Shown here piece after piece: positions 1-8,863 of a stretch of DNA of 64,000 nt. Position numbers and translations under genes: made by a program. The stretch spans positions 26,493-90,492 of the forward strand of contig CAZQJC010000147.1 of assembly GCA_964593795.1 (NCBI GenBank), written 5' to 3'. Below the pieces are notes generated by a model that made no database searches, was not told where the DNA came from, and saw nothing but the letters and a program-made list of their open reading frames with translations. The stretch is from JAHFDS01 sp964593795. Lineage in GTDB: Bacteria; Myxococcota_A; Polyangia; JAHFDS01. The stretch's first letter is position 1, and the number at the start of each line of letters is the position of its first letter.

Positions 1-2567
1 CTCAGGGCGTCGCAGGCGGCGCGGTTCGAGTTGCTGCAGGCGCCGCAGTACGCGCAGAACGGGTGCTTGACCGTCAGCGGCTTCGGGAACCACTGCTTGC
101 AGTACGAGAACAGCGGGTCGAGCTTCCACAGGGTGTACTTGTAGATCTCCTCCCAGTCGTCCCAGAGCGACCAGATGTCGACCTTCGCCTTGACCTCGCC
201 GAAGAGCAGCTTGATGGTGAAATAGACGCCGCTCGTGAAGCGGTTCTGGAACGAGCCGCCCCAGTCGAAGCCGAACATGAAGCGCAGGAACGGGTGCAGC
301 TTGAGCTCGATGAACGTCAGCGTCGCCTCGATGCCGCCGCGGAAGATGACGAGCGTGAGGTAGATCCCCGCCGACAGGCCCGCCTCGGCGGAGGGCCCGA
401 TCTCGACGGTGAACTGCCCCTCCTGGTTGGTCCCCGGGAACAGCGCCTTGGTGGGATCCTCGTCGGTGGGGCGGAGCCAGAAGTCGAGCGTCGGCGCCGC
501 GGAGATCTCGCCTTCCGCGCACACCTGCCCGGAGATCTCGGCGATGTGCGGCAGCCCGCGGCGGATCTTGAAGCACTCCTCCTGCGCCAGCGTGAGCGCG
601 AAGAGGTTCATCCCCTTGGCGCACTTGGCCGGCTTGCTCTTGCACGTGTCGTCGTGCTGCGGCGGCGCCGAGGTCGTGCACGTGCCGGTCACCTGATCGC
701 AGCGGTGCGGCGCGCGGCAGCGTGGATTGCAGGTCTTCGGCGCACCGGCGACGCAGGTGGCGGTCCGGCCGTCGGCGCTCTGCTTGCAGACCTTGCCCGC
801 GCCGCACGGCGGCCGGCATTGCTTGACGCACGCGCCGTCGACGCAGGTGGAGCCGCTCGGGCAGCCGATCCGGCACGTGCCCGGCTCGGGCTTCTCGCAG
901 GCCGACGCGTCCATGCTGGTCTTCGGCTTGTTGAACCGCTTGATCTTGATCGGGACGCCGAAGACCCGGACGCTGCACTCGAACTTGTCCTTCTTCGCCT
1001 CGTCGGGCTCGGCCGGGTCCTCGCCATAGAAGCAGCCGACCGCGAGCGGGATCAGCGACAGGCTCGAGCCGAGCATGTTGAACTGGACCTTCGCGCCGAA
1101 CCCCGCCGACGCCTCCGGCTTGACGCCGCACTGGTCGCCCGAGACCTTGAGCGTCGCGACGCCATAGGGGCCCGCGCTCAGGGTGTCCGAGCCGAAGAGC
1201 TTCTCGATGCTGAGGTTGAGGTTGATGAGATCGAGGTTGGCGGTGGCCGGCTGGCTCACGATCCGCACCGGGACGACGCGGCAGTTGTTCCCCGCGGGGT
1301 CCGCCGCCGGGCCTCGCTCGGCGAAGGAGGGCGTCACGCAGGCGCGGAGGTTGAAGAGGTCATGGCCGGCCCAGGGCTCGTCGCCGCGGCCCGACAGCCG
1401 CTCGCACGCGTCCGAGCCCGGCACGGCCGCCAGCGACGCGTCCACGGCGGTCGGCAGCCCGGGCACCATCTTCAGGATGGGGATCGAGGGCGCGAACGTC
1501 TCCCTGCTCCCCTGGGCGCGGCTCTGGACCTGGACCTGGAGGCCGGTGTAGGTGGTGCCGGCCACGCACGGCGCGTCGGGGGCGTCCCCCGCGCTGGCCG
1601 CGCGCGGACACACCTCGAACGCCACCGACGCGTCGCCACCGGCAGCCTGGAGGGCGTCGATGGGCTGACCGTCCGCCTCCTGCTCGAAGCCGAAGAGCGC
1701 GGGCTCCACGACCACGCTCAGCAGCGGATCGGCGGTGTCCACGGGGCAATTCGCGGGCAGGACGGCCACCGAGGACTTCAGCTTCGGCGTGCTCATCACG
1801 ACGTCGGGCCCCGTCGTCGGGCCGACCGTCAGCTCGTACGCGCAGCCGGCCTCGCCGCCCGGCGCCGTGCAGAGGGCATTTCGGTCCTTGCCCGTCGTGT
1901 CCACGCGCGCAGGGGAGAAGATCTGCAGGCGCCTGCTCGCGGGTGGGACGTCGACGCCGTCCGGCGGCGGGTTCACCGCGGCCCAGAGGTAGAAGGTGTC
2001 GGCGCCGCCGCCTCCGAGGCACCGCGGCGGGATCGGGAACGTCTGGTCGAGCGTGAGCGTGACGCCGACGGCGAAGTCGTCCGTGCCGCCGTCGGAAGCG
2101 CCGCCATCCGCAATGCCGCCATCCGCAATGCCGGCGTCCTCGGGCGGCGCAATGACGGGGCCCCCGTCGGTCTGGATGATCCGTGGCGGCTGCCAGGCAC
2201 GCTTGGGGTCGCCGAGGCCGAAGGTGCCGAGCGGGCACAGCGCGTCGAGCGCGAGCTGGTCGGGCGCGGAGGCGCGGATCAGGCCCACCTGGATGGGCTG
2301 GTTCCGGGTCGGATCGTAGCCGGGCTGCGTGGCCACCTGGAGGCGCACGCGGAGCGCGTGCAGGACCTCGAAGCGTGTCGACGGCTCACCGCCGGCGGCG
2401 AGGACCTCGAGCGACGTGATGGTGCCTGGATCGGGCAGCTCCTCGACCAGATCGGGCGAGCCCTCGGGAGGGACCGAGGGGTCCACCGAGCCGTCCGGGG
2501 CGCCGCAGGCCGGCACCACTAGCAATGCCGAGAAGAACCAATGCCAATGCCGTGAACTACTTGCCAA
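1..2567 (-). CDS. Large Cys-rich exported lipoprotein (3' end outside window)
   Basis: The frame is still open at base 1, giving at least 855 residues. I start it at a TTG (2567-2565): a TGA lies directly before it in frame and a GGGAGGGGG ribosome binding site sits a few bases upstream. The N-terminus is a short lipoprotein signal with hydrophobic WFFSALLVVPAC, Cys about residue 21. A Pro/Asp/Gly-rich stretch follows, then a long beta-rich body, a disulfide-rich module at about residues 560-630 with some ten Cys (CRIGCPSGSTC, CGAGKVCKQ), and a further Cys cluster at the visible C-terminal edge (FCAYCGACSN). I do not recognise the family. Export to the cell envelope is inferred from the lipobox and the Cys content. 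It lies 144 bp downstream of the FKBP gene on the same strand. Confidence 0.75.
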   Translation of the reverse strand, partial: MASSSRHWHWFFSALLVVPACGAPDGSVDPSVPPEGSPDLVEELPDPGTITSLEVLAAGGEPSTRFEVLHALRVRLQVATQPGYDPTRNQPIQVGLIRASAPDQLALDALCPLGTFGLGDPKRAWQPPRIIQTDGGPVIAPPEDAGIADGGIADGGASDGGTDDFAVGVTLTLDQTFPIPPRCLGGGGADTFYLWAAVNPPPDGVDVPPASRRLQIFSPARVDTTGKDRNALCTAPGGEAGCAYELTVGPTTGPDVVMSTPKLKSSVAVLPANCPVDTADPLLSVVVEPALFGFEQEADGQPIDALQAAGGDASVAFEVCPRAASAGDAPDAPCVAGTTYTGLQVQVQSRAQGSRETFAPSIPILKMVPGLPTAVDASLAAVPGSDACERLSGRGDEPWAGHDLFNLRACVTPSFAERGPAADPAGNNCRVVPVRIVSQPATANLDLINLNLSIEKLFGSDTLSAGPYGVATLKVSGDQCGVKPEASAGFGAKVQFNMLGSSLSLIPLAVGCFYGEDPAEPDEAKKDKFECSVRVFGVPIKIKRFNKPKTSMDASACEKPEPGTCRIGCPSGSTCVDGACVKQCRPPCGAGKVCKQSADGRTATCVAGAPKTCNPRCRAPHRCDQVTGTCTTSAPPQHDDTCKSKPAKCAKGMNLFALTLAQEECFKIRRGLPHIAEISGQVCAEGEISAAPTLDFWLRPTDEDPTKALFPGTNQEGQFTVEIGPSAEAGLSAGIYLTLVIFRGGIEATLTFIELKLHPFLRFMFGFDWGGSFQNRFTSGVYFTIKLLFGEVKAKVDIWSLWDDWEEIYKYTLWKLDPLFSYCKQWFPKPLTVKHPFCAYCGACSNSNRAACDAL

Positions 2568-2642
2568 TCACGTCCCCCTCCCATTGCAGGGATCAGGTCC
2601 AGGGGGGCATCGTATTTCTTCGTAAGCAGTCTTCGCAATCCC

Positions 2643-2700
2643 CTTTCGCGAGATGCGAAACTTCGGGGAGATACCGGCGCACAGAGTCCGACACCGGTGT
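2643..2700 (-). terminator. Hairpins downstream of FKBP gene
   Basis: TTTCGC (2644-2649) and GCGAAA (2655-2660) form a six-bp stem with a 5-base loop. A second palindrome, ACACCGGTGT, lies closer to the FKBP stop. They may end FKBP transcription. There is no clear U tract, so the call is weak. Confidence 0.3.
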
Positions 2701-2711
2701 GTGGGTTCGGA

Positions 2712-3203
2712 CTACGCGCCTTCGGTGAGCTCGTCGGTCAGGTCCGGCACGTCGATCGGCGCGGGCGGCGGCACGCCCTGCTTGCGGATGGTCAGCAGCT
2801 TGACCTCGTACTGCACGTCCTCGTCGTGCAGCGGATGCAGGAGCTGCACCTTGACGCTGTCCGCGCCTCGCTCCACGACCTCGAAGGTGACGGGCAGGCC
2901 GCCGGGGCCGCTCGCCTGGAAGCGCGCGCCGACCTGCGGATCCGTGCCCGCGGGGAACTCGGCGAGCGCGATCTTGCTGATGGGCGAGACCTCGCGCGGC
3001 ACGAGCTGCCCGGCCGGGATCGTGCCCTTTCGCGACTCACCCGCCTGCATGCCCTGCATGGCCTTGGCGAGGCCCGGCAGGAGGCCGGGTTGTCCCAGGG
3101 TGAACGACAGAGGCTTGCCTTCCTCCGAGCGTTCGATGATCTCACCCCGGCCGTTCCGCAGGACGTAGTCGATCGTCACCAGCGTGCCGTCGGCAACCTT
3201 CAT
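2712..3203 (-). CDS. FKBP-type peptidyl-prolyl isomerase, SlyD-like
   Basis: A 163-residue protein starting MKVADGTLVTIDYVLRNGRG. It has the FKBP core order: ADGTLVTIDYVL, a Gly-rich turn, LGQPGLLPGLAKAMQGMQAGE (the usual G-x-x-x-hydrophobic-x-P-G-hydrophobic motif), an insert region at about residues 66-140 where SlyD carries its chaperone flap, and a C-terminal beta strand (VQYEVKLLTI). Expected activity is cis-trans isomerisation of Xaa-Pro bonds and folding help. There is no signal peptide, so it is probably cytoplasmic. A start five codons upstream (TTG, 3218) is possible; I prefer the ATG because family members begin close to this point. No His-rich metal-binding tail is present, unlike enterobacterial SlyD. 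Confidence 0.85.
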   Translation of the reverse strand: MKVADGTLVTIDYVLRNGRGEIIERSEEGKPLSFTLGQPGLLPGLAKAMQGMQAGESRKGTIPAGQLVPREVSPISKIALAEFPAGTDPQVGARFQASGPGGLPVTFEVVERGADSVKVQLLHPLHDEDVQYEVKLLTIRKQGVPPPAPIDVPDLTDELTEGA

Positions 3204-3279
3204 GGTTCGAGGATACAACAGCCGCTGGCCGCGCGGCCTCTACTCGTCGTCGTCGTTCGAGTGGCGTCGCCTCTGATCG

Positions 3280-3933
3280 TCAGTGCGGCAGCATTCGTTC
3301 GGTCATCGTGTCGATGTCGACCAGCTTGACGAGGAGCTTGCCCTCGGCGATGCGCTGCGCCAGCACCGGGCGGCGGAGGAGCTCGCGTAGCCGCTCGTCG
3401 CGCTCGTCGACGGCCTTGGCGAGGGCGGGCAGTCGCTTCCGCTGCGCCTCGGACGCGGCGACCTTCTCGGCCGCGCAGTCGGAGTGCCGCGTGATGAGGA
3501 TGAGCTTGACGCCCGACTCGACCGCGAGCTCGAGCATGTCCTCCTCGTGGTCGGACACCACCGAGCCGGCCGTGCGGATGACGTAGTAGTAGTGGCGCGT
3601 GTCGCCCGTCAGCTCGTTGGTGTCGAGGCGCGCGTCCATGCACACCACCATCGCCACGAGCGGGTGCCGGAAGGTCCGCGGGAACGTGCTCCGCACCCGG
3701 GCGGAGAGCTCGTTCTGGCGGAGCACCTCGCGCCAGACGTCCTCGGCGGAGATGTCGTGGTGGTGCTCGAAGTCGTAGCTCTCGAGGTGGTCCTGCATGC
3801 GGTAGCCGAGGTTGGCCAGCGCCCCGCCGAGCATGAACTGCGCGCGCAGCCCTGCGTGGGTGTAGCCGAGGCCGAGCGTCGCCACGATGACCACGCTCGC
3901 GACCGCGATGAGCGCCTTCTTCCGCCGCGTCAT
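3280..3933 (-). CDS. Membrane-anchored beta-carbonic-anhydrase-like protein
   Basis: 217 residues. The N-terminus is a basic patch followed by one hydrophobic segment (about residues 7-23), so the protein is anchored or exported. The body carries the beta-carbonic anhydrase zinc signature: C98-x-D100-x-R102 (VVCMDARLD) and H150-x-x-C153 (RHSDC). This places it in the beta-CA superfamily; carbonate dehydratase activity is plausible but untested, because several short family members with this N-terminal organisation are uncharacterised. It is 76 bp upstream of the FKBP gene on the same strand, and divergent from the heparinase-like gene. A second, cytoplasmic beta-CA is encoded at 10420. Confidence 0.75.
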   Translation of the reverse strand: MTRRKKALIAVASVVIVATLGLGYTHAGLRAQFMLGGALANLGYRMQDHLESYDFEHHHDISAEDVWREVLRQNELSARVRSTFPRTFRHPLVAMVVCMDARLDTNELTGDTRHYYYVIRTAGSVVSDHEEDMLELAVESGVKLILITRHSDCAAEKVAASEAQRKRLPALAKAVDERDERLRELLRRPVLAQRIAEGKLLVKLVDIDTMTERMLPH

Positions 3934-4105
3934 GCCGCACCGCCTGCTGAGATGCCCCCAGTATCGTCCCGGGGCGCCGGCGGCCGTTGACTCGCATCAA
4001 GTGCCGCGCGGATTCTGCCGGAGCGTGGGCGCTGTCCTCGGCGCGGGTGCACGCACTATCCTGGGGTTGCGCCGCTCGTGGCGCCGATCGTACCCGGGAG
4101 GGCTC

Positions 4106-6382
4106 ATGGCTCGTGGCTGGCGCGTGTTTCTGATCATGGGGCTCCTCACGGCGTGCGAGAGCAAGCCGGGCGTCGGGGCCGGTGGGGCCGGCGGTGCCGG
4201 CGGGGCCGGGTCGGGCGCGGGGGGCGGGGCCGGCGGGGCCGGGGCCAGCGCCCAGGACGCGGGCGTCCGCGACGGCGCGAGCGGCGGCGGCGGCGCCCCG
4301 GACGGCGCCACGCGCGACGGCGCCGGTGCGCCCGACGGCCCGTGCACGGCCCAGACGTGCCAGGCGCTCGGCCTCGAGTGCGGGACGCGGCCCGACGGCT
4401 GCGGCGGCCGCCTCGACTGCGGCGCCTGCACCGCGCCCGCCTTCTGCGGCGGGGCCGGCGTCCCCAACAGGTGCGGCGGCTCGGGCACGCCGACGCACGG
4501 CCTGACCATCCCCGACGCGCACCCGCGCCTGTGGTTCAACCCGGTGCGGCTCGCGCGCGCCCGCGCGTGGATCGCGGCGCATCCCTTTGCGCCGCCCGAC
4601 GGCGAGGACAACGCCGGCGGCTACGGAGACGTGGCGCTGCACGGCCTGCTCACCGACAACGCGACGGGCTCGTGCACGACCGCGATCGCGTGGGGCCTGT
4701 CGCGCCTCGGCGACGTGCGGGACACGGGCGGCGTGGCGTGCGACCCGTGCCGCTGGACGGGAGAGCAGCTCATCCTCGTGTTCGACTGGTGCCACGCCTA
4801 CATGTCTGCGGCCGATCGCACGACGTACATCGCCGCGATGAACGCGGGGCTGCAGGCCTGGAGCCGCAATGACTGGGGCGGCCCTGGGATGTTCCAGAAC
4901 AACTACTACTGGGGCTACCTGCGCAACGAGCTCGAGTGGGCGATCACCTCGTACACGGAGAACACGGCGTGGGCCGAGGCGATGCTGGGCTGGGTGCTCG
5001 ACGACCGCCTCGCCAATGCGTTCAACCCGTCGACGCGCCCCGGCGGCGCGAGCCGCGGCGGCATCGCGTACGAGGGCTCCGAGTACGGCCCGGTCGTCGG
5101 CGCCTATCCGCTCGTGCCGTTCGTCACCGCCGGCTTGCTCGGGCGCAACCTCTACGACGAGACCGACTTCTGGCGCGAGTTCGTCTACGGCGTCATCCAC
5201 CAGACCACGCAGGGGCCGACCACGATCCCCGGCGTGCCCGGGACCGGCTACACCGTGTACCCGTTCTCCGACGAGGAGCGCTGGAACGAGCGCTTCCAGG
5301 CGGAGACGCATTATTTCCCCGATTTCATGGCGACCATTGCGCAGGTCTGGCCGACGACGTCGGTGGGCCGGCACGCGCAGCAATGGCTGACGATGGTGGG
5401 CGCTCCGCCGTGGCGGCACGTGCAGGCCGTGGCGGAGGCCGTGACCCCGCTGCCCTTCGACTCGATCCCGCTCGATTTCTACGCGTCGGGTCCGCGCTAC
5501 CTCTACGGGCGCAATGCGTGGGGCGCGCGGTCGACGGCGTTCCTGCTGCAGCTCGGCGACGGCGCCGAGAACACCATCGGCCACCAGCACGGCGACTACG
5601 GCACGTTCCAGATCTGGCGCGGCGGCCGCTTCCTGTCGCACGAATCGGTCGGGTACTCCGGCTCGTCCTCGACCGACGTGGTCGGCTACTCGGGCATGGG
5701 CACGACGGACGGCGCGCTCGGGATCGCGCACAACACGCTGCTCGTCGACGGCGCGAACCCGGGCCCGCAGTACTCGCGGGCCGCCGCGGTCGTCGAGCGG
5801 CTCGAGTCGCAGCGCGGCTACTCGTACGCGGTCGTGGACCTCGTGCCGCCCGCGTCGGCGATGCAGGAGTGGCGGCGCGAGGTGGTGTTCGTGCGCGCCC
5901 TCGAGACGTTCGTCATCCTCGACCGCGTGCAGGCGGGCGCGACCGCGACGAGGACCTTCCTCAACCACTGCGAGACCGCTCCGGCCGTGTCGGGCAACAC
6001 GAGCGCGATCTGCACGGTCGGGGACCAGGCGCTCGTCATGACCACGCTCCTGCCCGCGCAGCGCACGTACCGCGTGGTCCGCGAGGGCACCGCGGTCCAC
6101 AGCCAGCACCGCATCGAGGTGGACACCGTGCCCGGGACGGCGCAGGGCTACATCCTCACGGTGCTCCAGGCCCGGGACGCCGCCGCGGCGAGCCTGGCGC
6201 CGTCGGTCACGGACAGCGGGACGTCGTTCGTGGTCGCGCTCGACGCGTCGAACCGCGTCACCTTCGACAAGGGCATGACCTCCCAGGGCGGCTCGATCAC
6301 CGTCGGCGGCGCCACCACGACCTTCCGGAGCGGCGTGCAGTCGATGGTCGTCACCGACGATGGGCCGGTGTGGCAGCCCTGA
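4106..6382 (+). CDS. Heparinase II/III-like lipoprotein
   Basis: 758 residues. The ATG at 4106 has a GGGAGGG site 4-10 bases upstream. A lipoprotein signal ends in LLTAC, followed by a Gly/Ala linker and a Cys module at about residues 80-115 (CTAQTCQALGLECG, then DGCGG, then CGAC) that recurs in myxobacterial secreted enzymes. From about residue 130 (HPRLWFNPVRLARARAWIAA) the alpha/alpha toroid of polysaccharide lyases begins. Near residue 490 the sequence ENTIGHQHGDYGTFQIWRGG matches the start of the heparinase II/III beta-sheet domain with its conserved His. The likely role is cleavage of an acidic polysaccharide outside the cell; the substrate cannot be told from sequence. No partner transport genes are adjacent. 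Confidence 0.75.
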   Translation: MARGWRVFLIMGLLTACESKPGVGAGGAGGAGGAGSGAGGGAGGAGASAQDAGVRDGASGGGGAPDGATRDGAGAPDGPCTAQTCQALGLECGTRPDGCGGRLDCGACTAPAFCGGAGVPNRCGGSGTPTHGLTIPDAHPRLWFNPVRLARARAWIAAHPFAPPDGEDNAGGYGDVALHGLLTDNATGSCTTAIAWGLSRLGDVRDTGGVACDPCRWTGEQLILVFDWCHAYMSAADRTTYIAAMNAGLQAWSRNDWGGPGMFQNNYYWGYLRNELEWAITSYTENTAWAEAMLGWVLDDRLANAFNPSTRPGGASRGGIAYEGSEYGPVVGAYPLVPFVTAGLLGRNLYDETDFWREFVYGVIHQTTQGPTTIPGVPGTGYTVYPFSDEERWNERFQAETHYFPDFMATIAQVWPTTSVGRHAQQWLTMVGAPPWRHVQAVAEAVTPLPFDSIPLDFYASGPRYLYGRNAWGARSTAFLLQLGDGAENTIGHQHGDYGTFQIWRGGRFLSHESVGYSGSSSTDVVGYSGMGTTDGALGIAHNTLLVDGANPGPQYSRAAAVVERLESQRGYSYAVVDLVPPASAMQEWRREVVFVRALETFVILDRVQAGATATRTFLNHCETAPAVSGNTSAICTVGDQALVMTTLLPAQRTYRVVREGTAVHSQHRIEVDTVPGTAQGYILTVLQARDAAAASLAPSVTDSGTSFVVALDASNRVTFDKGMTSQGGSITVGGATTTFRSGVQSMVVTDDGPVWQP

Positions 6383-6489
6383 TCCAGGACCCGACGACGT
6401 GCCTCGGGTCGTGCGAGCGCCGCCTTCCGCGCGTCGCGTAGCGCGTCGTGGCGCTCCTCGGGCGATGGTCGATTCGATAGGCTTCTGAC

Positions 6490-7329
6490 ATGGCAGCCAA
6501 GACCCCCCCGAAGAAGAAGCCCGCCTCGCGAGCGATCGCGGGGGGGCCCAAGGCGCCCAGGGCGCCCAAGGCGCCCAAGGCGCCCAAGGCGCGGATGACG
6601 CTCGACGAGGCCATGCGCGCGCTGGAGCAGGCCGGGTCCGCGCAGACGCGGAAGACCTACGCCCGGCACGGCGCCGCCGAGCCGATGTTCGGCGTCAGCT
6701 TCGCCACGCTCAAGGCGCTGACCAAGCGCATCGACGTCGACCACGAGCTGGCGCTCGCGCTCTGGGACACCGGCAACTTCGACGCGCGGAACCTCGCCGT
6801 GAAGATCGTGGACCCCGCGCGGATGACGCCGGCCGACCTCGACCGCTGGGCGCGCGAGGCGTCCCCGTCGCGGATGTGCGGCGGTTACGTCGGCATGCTG
6901 GCAGCCGAGGGCGCCCACGGCGCCAGGAAGGCCGCCGAGTGGCTCGCGTCGAGGGACGGCCGTGAGCGCAGCGCCGGCTGGTCGCTCCTCGGACAGCTCG
7001 CCCAGCGCGACGAGGCGACTCCCGACGCGTTCTTCGAGCAGCGACTCGCCGACATCGAGCGCACGATCCACGCTGCCCCGAGCGCCGAGCGCGAGGGGAT
7101 GAACATGGCCCTCATCCTGATCGGCTGCCGCAGCGCCAGCCTGCGCAAGGCCGCCCTCGCCGCCGCGAAGCGGATCGGCAAGGTCGAGGTCGATCACGGC
7201 GACACGGACTGCAAGACACCGGACGCCGCCGCGTACATCGCGAAGACGTGGGCCCACTCCACGTCGAAGGGGTTCGAGTCGCCGGCGGCACACGAGCGGA
7301 CGAGGGAGAGGCCCCGGCGGCGCTGCTGA
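6490..7329 (+). CDS. DNA alkylation repair protein, AlkD-like HEAT repeat
   Basis: 279 residues. The N-terminal 36 residues are a basic tail with tandem KAP triplets, encoded by a GCGCCCAAG repeat at about 6550-6592, followed by helical HEAT-type repeats: MRALEQAGSAQTRKTYARHG, MFGVSFATLKALTKRI, ALALWDTGNFDARNLAVKI, MCGGYVGMLAAEGAHG, ERSAGWSLLGQLAQRD. This pattern is that of the COG4912/AlkD family, which removes bulky or cationic alkylated bases by a HEAT-like scaffold. Many family members with this shorter, divergent form are of unproven activity. The Lys-rich tail may aid DNA binding (inference). Its 3' end converges on the FHA gene with 28 bp between them. Confidence 0.7.
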   Translation: MAAKTPPKKKPASRAIAGGPKAPRAPKAPKAPKARMTLDEAMRALEQAGSAQTRKTYARHGAAEPMFGVSFATLKALTKRIDVDHELALALWDTGNFDARNLAVKIVDPARMTPADLDRWAREASPSRMCGGYVGMLAAEGAHGARKAAEWLASRDGRERSAGWSLLGQLAQRDEATPDAFFEQRLADIERTIHAAPSAEREGMNMALILIGCRSASLRKAALAAAKRIGKVEVDHGDTDCKTPDAAAYIAKTWAHSTSKGFESPAAHERTRERPRRRC

Positions 7330-7357
7330 CCGTCGATGGCGATGCAGGGACGAGATC

Positions 7358-8410
7358 TCACCGGGGAGGGGGCGTCAACGTGGTCACCACCTCGTCGAGA
7401 GCGCGTCGGGTCTCGACGAGCTCGAGCGTGTCCTCGTCGGGCGGGCCGTAGGGGAGCAGCGCCGCCGCCGTGCTCGTGAGCTGCTGCCGCGCCTGGGAGA
7501 CGGCCGCGCGCGTCCGCTCCAGCTCGGCGTTCGCCGCGGCCAGCTTGCGTGCCGCCTTCGACTCGAGGTGCCGGCGTACCAGCTGCGCGCGCTCGTCGGC
7601 GGCCTCGCGCTCGGTCACGTCGAAGACCGTGACGCCCGCCGCGAGCGCGGCCAGGAAGAGCGCGACCATCGAGCCCCGCGTCCTGGACCGACGAGCAATC
7701 GTCGGGTACGGGGGCGCGGCGGTGTCGCCGGGGACGAACCCGGCCACGCCCTCCGACGTGGCCGCGGGCGCGTCGAACGAGAACTCCGTCCGGGGCGCCG
7801 GCGGCGGGATCTGCAGCGTCGCCTCGTACGCGATCGAGGGCACGATCGGCCTTTCGACCGGCGTCAGCTCCATCGTGGCGGAGAGCGCCAGCGGCACCGG
7901 CTCGAGGACGGCCTCGGGCACCGGGGGAGCCGACGCCGGGAGGACCGCCATCGCCTCCTGCGGCGGTGCGGGCGCGACCGCCGCGGCGGGCAGCGGCGTC
8001 CGCACGAGCCGGATCGGGGGCGGGGTGGAGCGGCGCGTGGTGCCGCGGTGCTGGACGAGCAGCGTCGGCCCGTGGCGTCCGACCTGCAGTCGTGCGCCGT
8101 TCGGGAGCGGGCAGCCGCCTTCCGGGACGGGCCGTCCCTGCAGGAGCACGTCCCCGTGCCCCGGGATGTCGAGCACGACGAGCTCGTCGTCGCGCAGGAT
8201 GATGATCGCGTGGTGCTTGGCCACGGCGGGGTCGAGGAGCGCGTCGAACTTCACCAGGCAGTCCGCGCCGTGGCCCACCACGATGCCCTCGACGACGTCC
8301 TCGGCGCTGAGCTGCCGCGTGCGCCCGCTCAGCGACCCTCCCTGGATCCGCAACGTGAGGTCGAGCGGACGCGACGGGTCGGCGCTGGCTGGGCTCGGCA
8401 TGGGCTGCAT
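7358..8410 (-). CDS. FHA-domain membrane protein
   Basis: 350 residues. The N-terminal 100 or so residues form an FHA fold: LRIQGGSLSGRTRQL, VVGHGADCLVKF, DPAVAKHHAIIILRDDELVVLDI, LPNGARLQVGRHGPTLLV. A Pro/Ala-rich linker of about 110 residues follows, then one membrane segment (MVALFLAALAAGVTVF) and a charged coiled-coil tail (AARKLAAANAELERTRAAVSQ). FHA domains bind phosphothreonine, so this is likely a target or adaptor of the Ser/Thr kinases common in such genomes. Start is uncertain: ATG 8410 or ATG 8401, neither with a clear ribosome binding site. The canonical FHA GR-S-H residues are only partly kept (VGHG, AKHH). Confidence 0.75.
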   Translation of the reverse strand: MQPMPSPASADPSRPLDLTLRIQGGSLSGRTRQLSAEDVVEGIVVGHGADCLVKFDALLDPAVAKHHAIIILRDDELVVLDIPGHGDVLLQGRPVPEGGCPLPNGARLQVGRHGPTLLVQHRGTTRRSTPPPIRLVRTPLPAAAVAPAPPQEAMAVLPASAPPVPEAVLEPVPLALSATMELTPVERPIVPSIAYEATLQIPPPAPRTEFSFDAPAATSEGVAGFVPGDTAAPPYPTIARRSRTRGSMVALFLAALAAGVTVFDVTEREAADERAQLVRRHLESKAARKLAAANAELERTRAAVSQARQQLTSTAAALLPYGPPDEDTLELVETRRALDEVVTTLTPPPR

Positions 8411-8460
8411 CGAGCGGGGAGTGAAGCAGACCCCGTGCCAGCGGTAACCCGCTTGAATCG

Positions 8461-8472
8461 CTGATCGATCAG
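8461..8472. promoter_or_regulatory. 12-bp palindrome CTGATCGATCAG
   Basis: A perfect dyad in the divergent region between the FHA gene and the toxin-antitoxin pair, 51 bp upstream of the FHA start. It may be an operator; nothing else supports it. Confidence 0.2.
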
Positions 8473-8569
8473 GGCCGGTTGAGGGGGGCGCCCCGCGGCG
8501 ATTCGAGCGTTTTCCCCCAGGCTCCGTCGGGCGCTGGTGAGCCGAGCTGTCCCTCGACGCCAGCCGCGC

Positions 8570-8604
8570 TTGACCGTCCGACCTGCGTCATACACTGTGT
8601 ATGA
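8570..8604 (+). promoter_or_regulatory. Promoter and 17-bp operator of the RHH/PIN toxin-antitoxin pair
   Basis: TCATACAC-T-GTGTATGA (8588-8604) is a perfect inverted repeat with 8-bp arms ending one base before the antitoxin ATG. A TTGACC box (8570-8575) and TACACT box (8591-8596), 15 bp apart, place the -10 element inside the palindrome and the transcript start at about 8603-8606, so the mRNA would be leaderless or nearly so. Autoregulation by the ribbon-helix-helix antitoxin is the family norm; binding here is inferred. Confidence 0.6.
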
Positions 8605-8605
8605 C

Positions 8606-8863
8606 ATGCGCGAGCGATTGAACGCCCGGATCGACGCCGAGCTCGCCCGGAAGATCGAGGTGCTGCGCCGCCGGCTCGGCGCCTCGACCACGGACGTGGT
8701 GCGCCGCTCGATCGAGCACCTCTACCGGAGCGAGGTCGAAGGGGGCCCTTCGGCCGCCGCCATCGTCGAGCAGTCAGGGTTGATTGGCTGCGCGGACGGC
8801 CCGGCCGACCTCTCGACCCACTACAAGCGCGACCTCGCCAGGACGCTGCGCTCGAAGACGTGA
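8606..8863 (+). CDS. Ribbon-helix-helix antitoxin
   Basis: 85 residues, beginning MRERLNARIDAELARKIEVL: an RHH N-terminus in which the RLNARID strand would enter the DNA major groove, then two helices (LARKIEVLRRRLG; STTDVVRRSIEHLYRS). The C-terminal half (about residues 50-85) is probably the toxin-binding tail. The ATG at 8606 is chosen because upstream in-frame sequence lies across the operator palindrome. The stop overlaps the toxin start by four bases (GTGA), the usual coupling of such pairs. The pair sits alone between the FHA and NhaR-like genes with its own promoter and terminator, as expected of a mobile module. Confidence 0.75.
   Translation: MRERLNARIDAELARKIEVLRRRLGASTTDVVRRSIEHLYRSEVEGGPSAAAIVEQSGLIGCADGPADLSTHYKRDLARTLRSKT

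Noticed and set aside
63..2522. Long plus-strand open frame opposite the Cys-rich lipoprotein
   Set aside because: Translation is Arg/Ala/Gly-rich with no fold or signal. The minus strand has a ribosome binding site, lipobox and Cys pattern, so the plus frame is a high-GC shadow.
4178..4265. Possible CRISPR-like or minisatellite array in GC-rich repeats
   Set aside because: The repeats are in frame and encode Gly/Ala lipoprotein tethers. No spacer structure or cas genes exist anywhere in the window.
3200..6109. 969-codon minus-strand open frame across the heparinase-like gene
   Set aside because: The product is low-complexity Arg/Ala sequence, and it also overlaps the carbonic-anhydrase-like gene in another frame.
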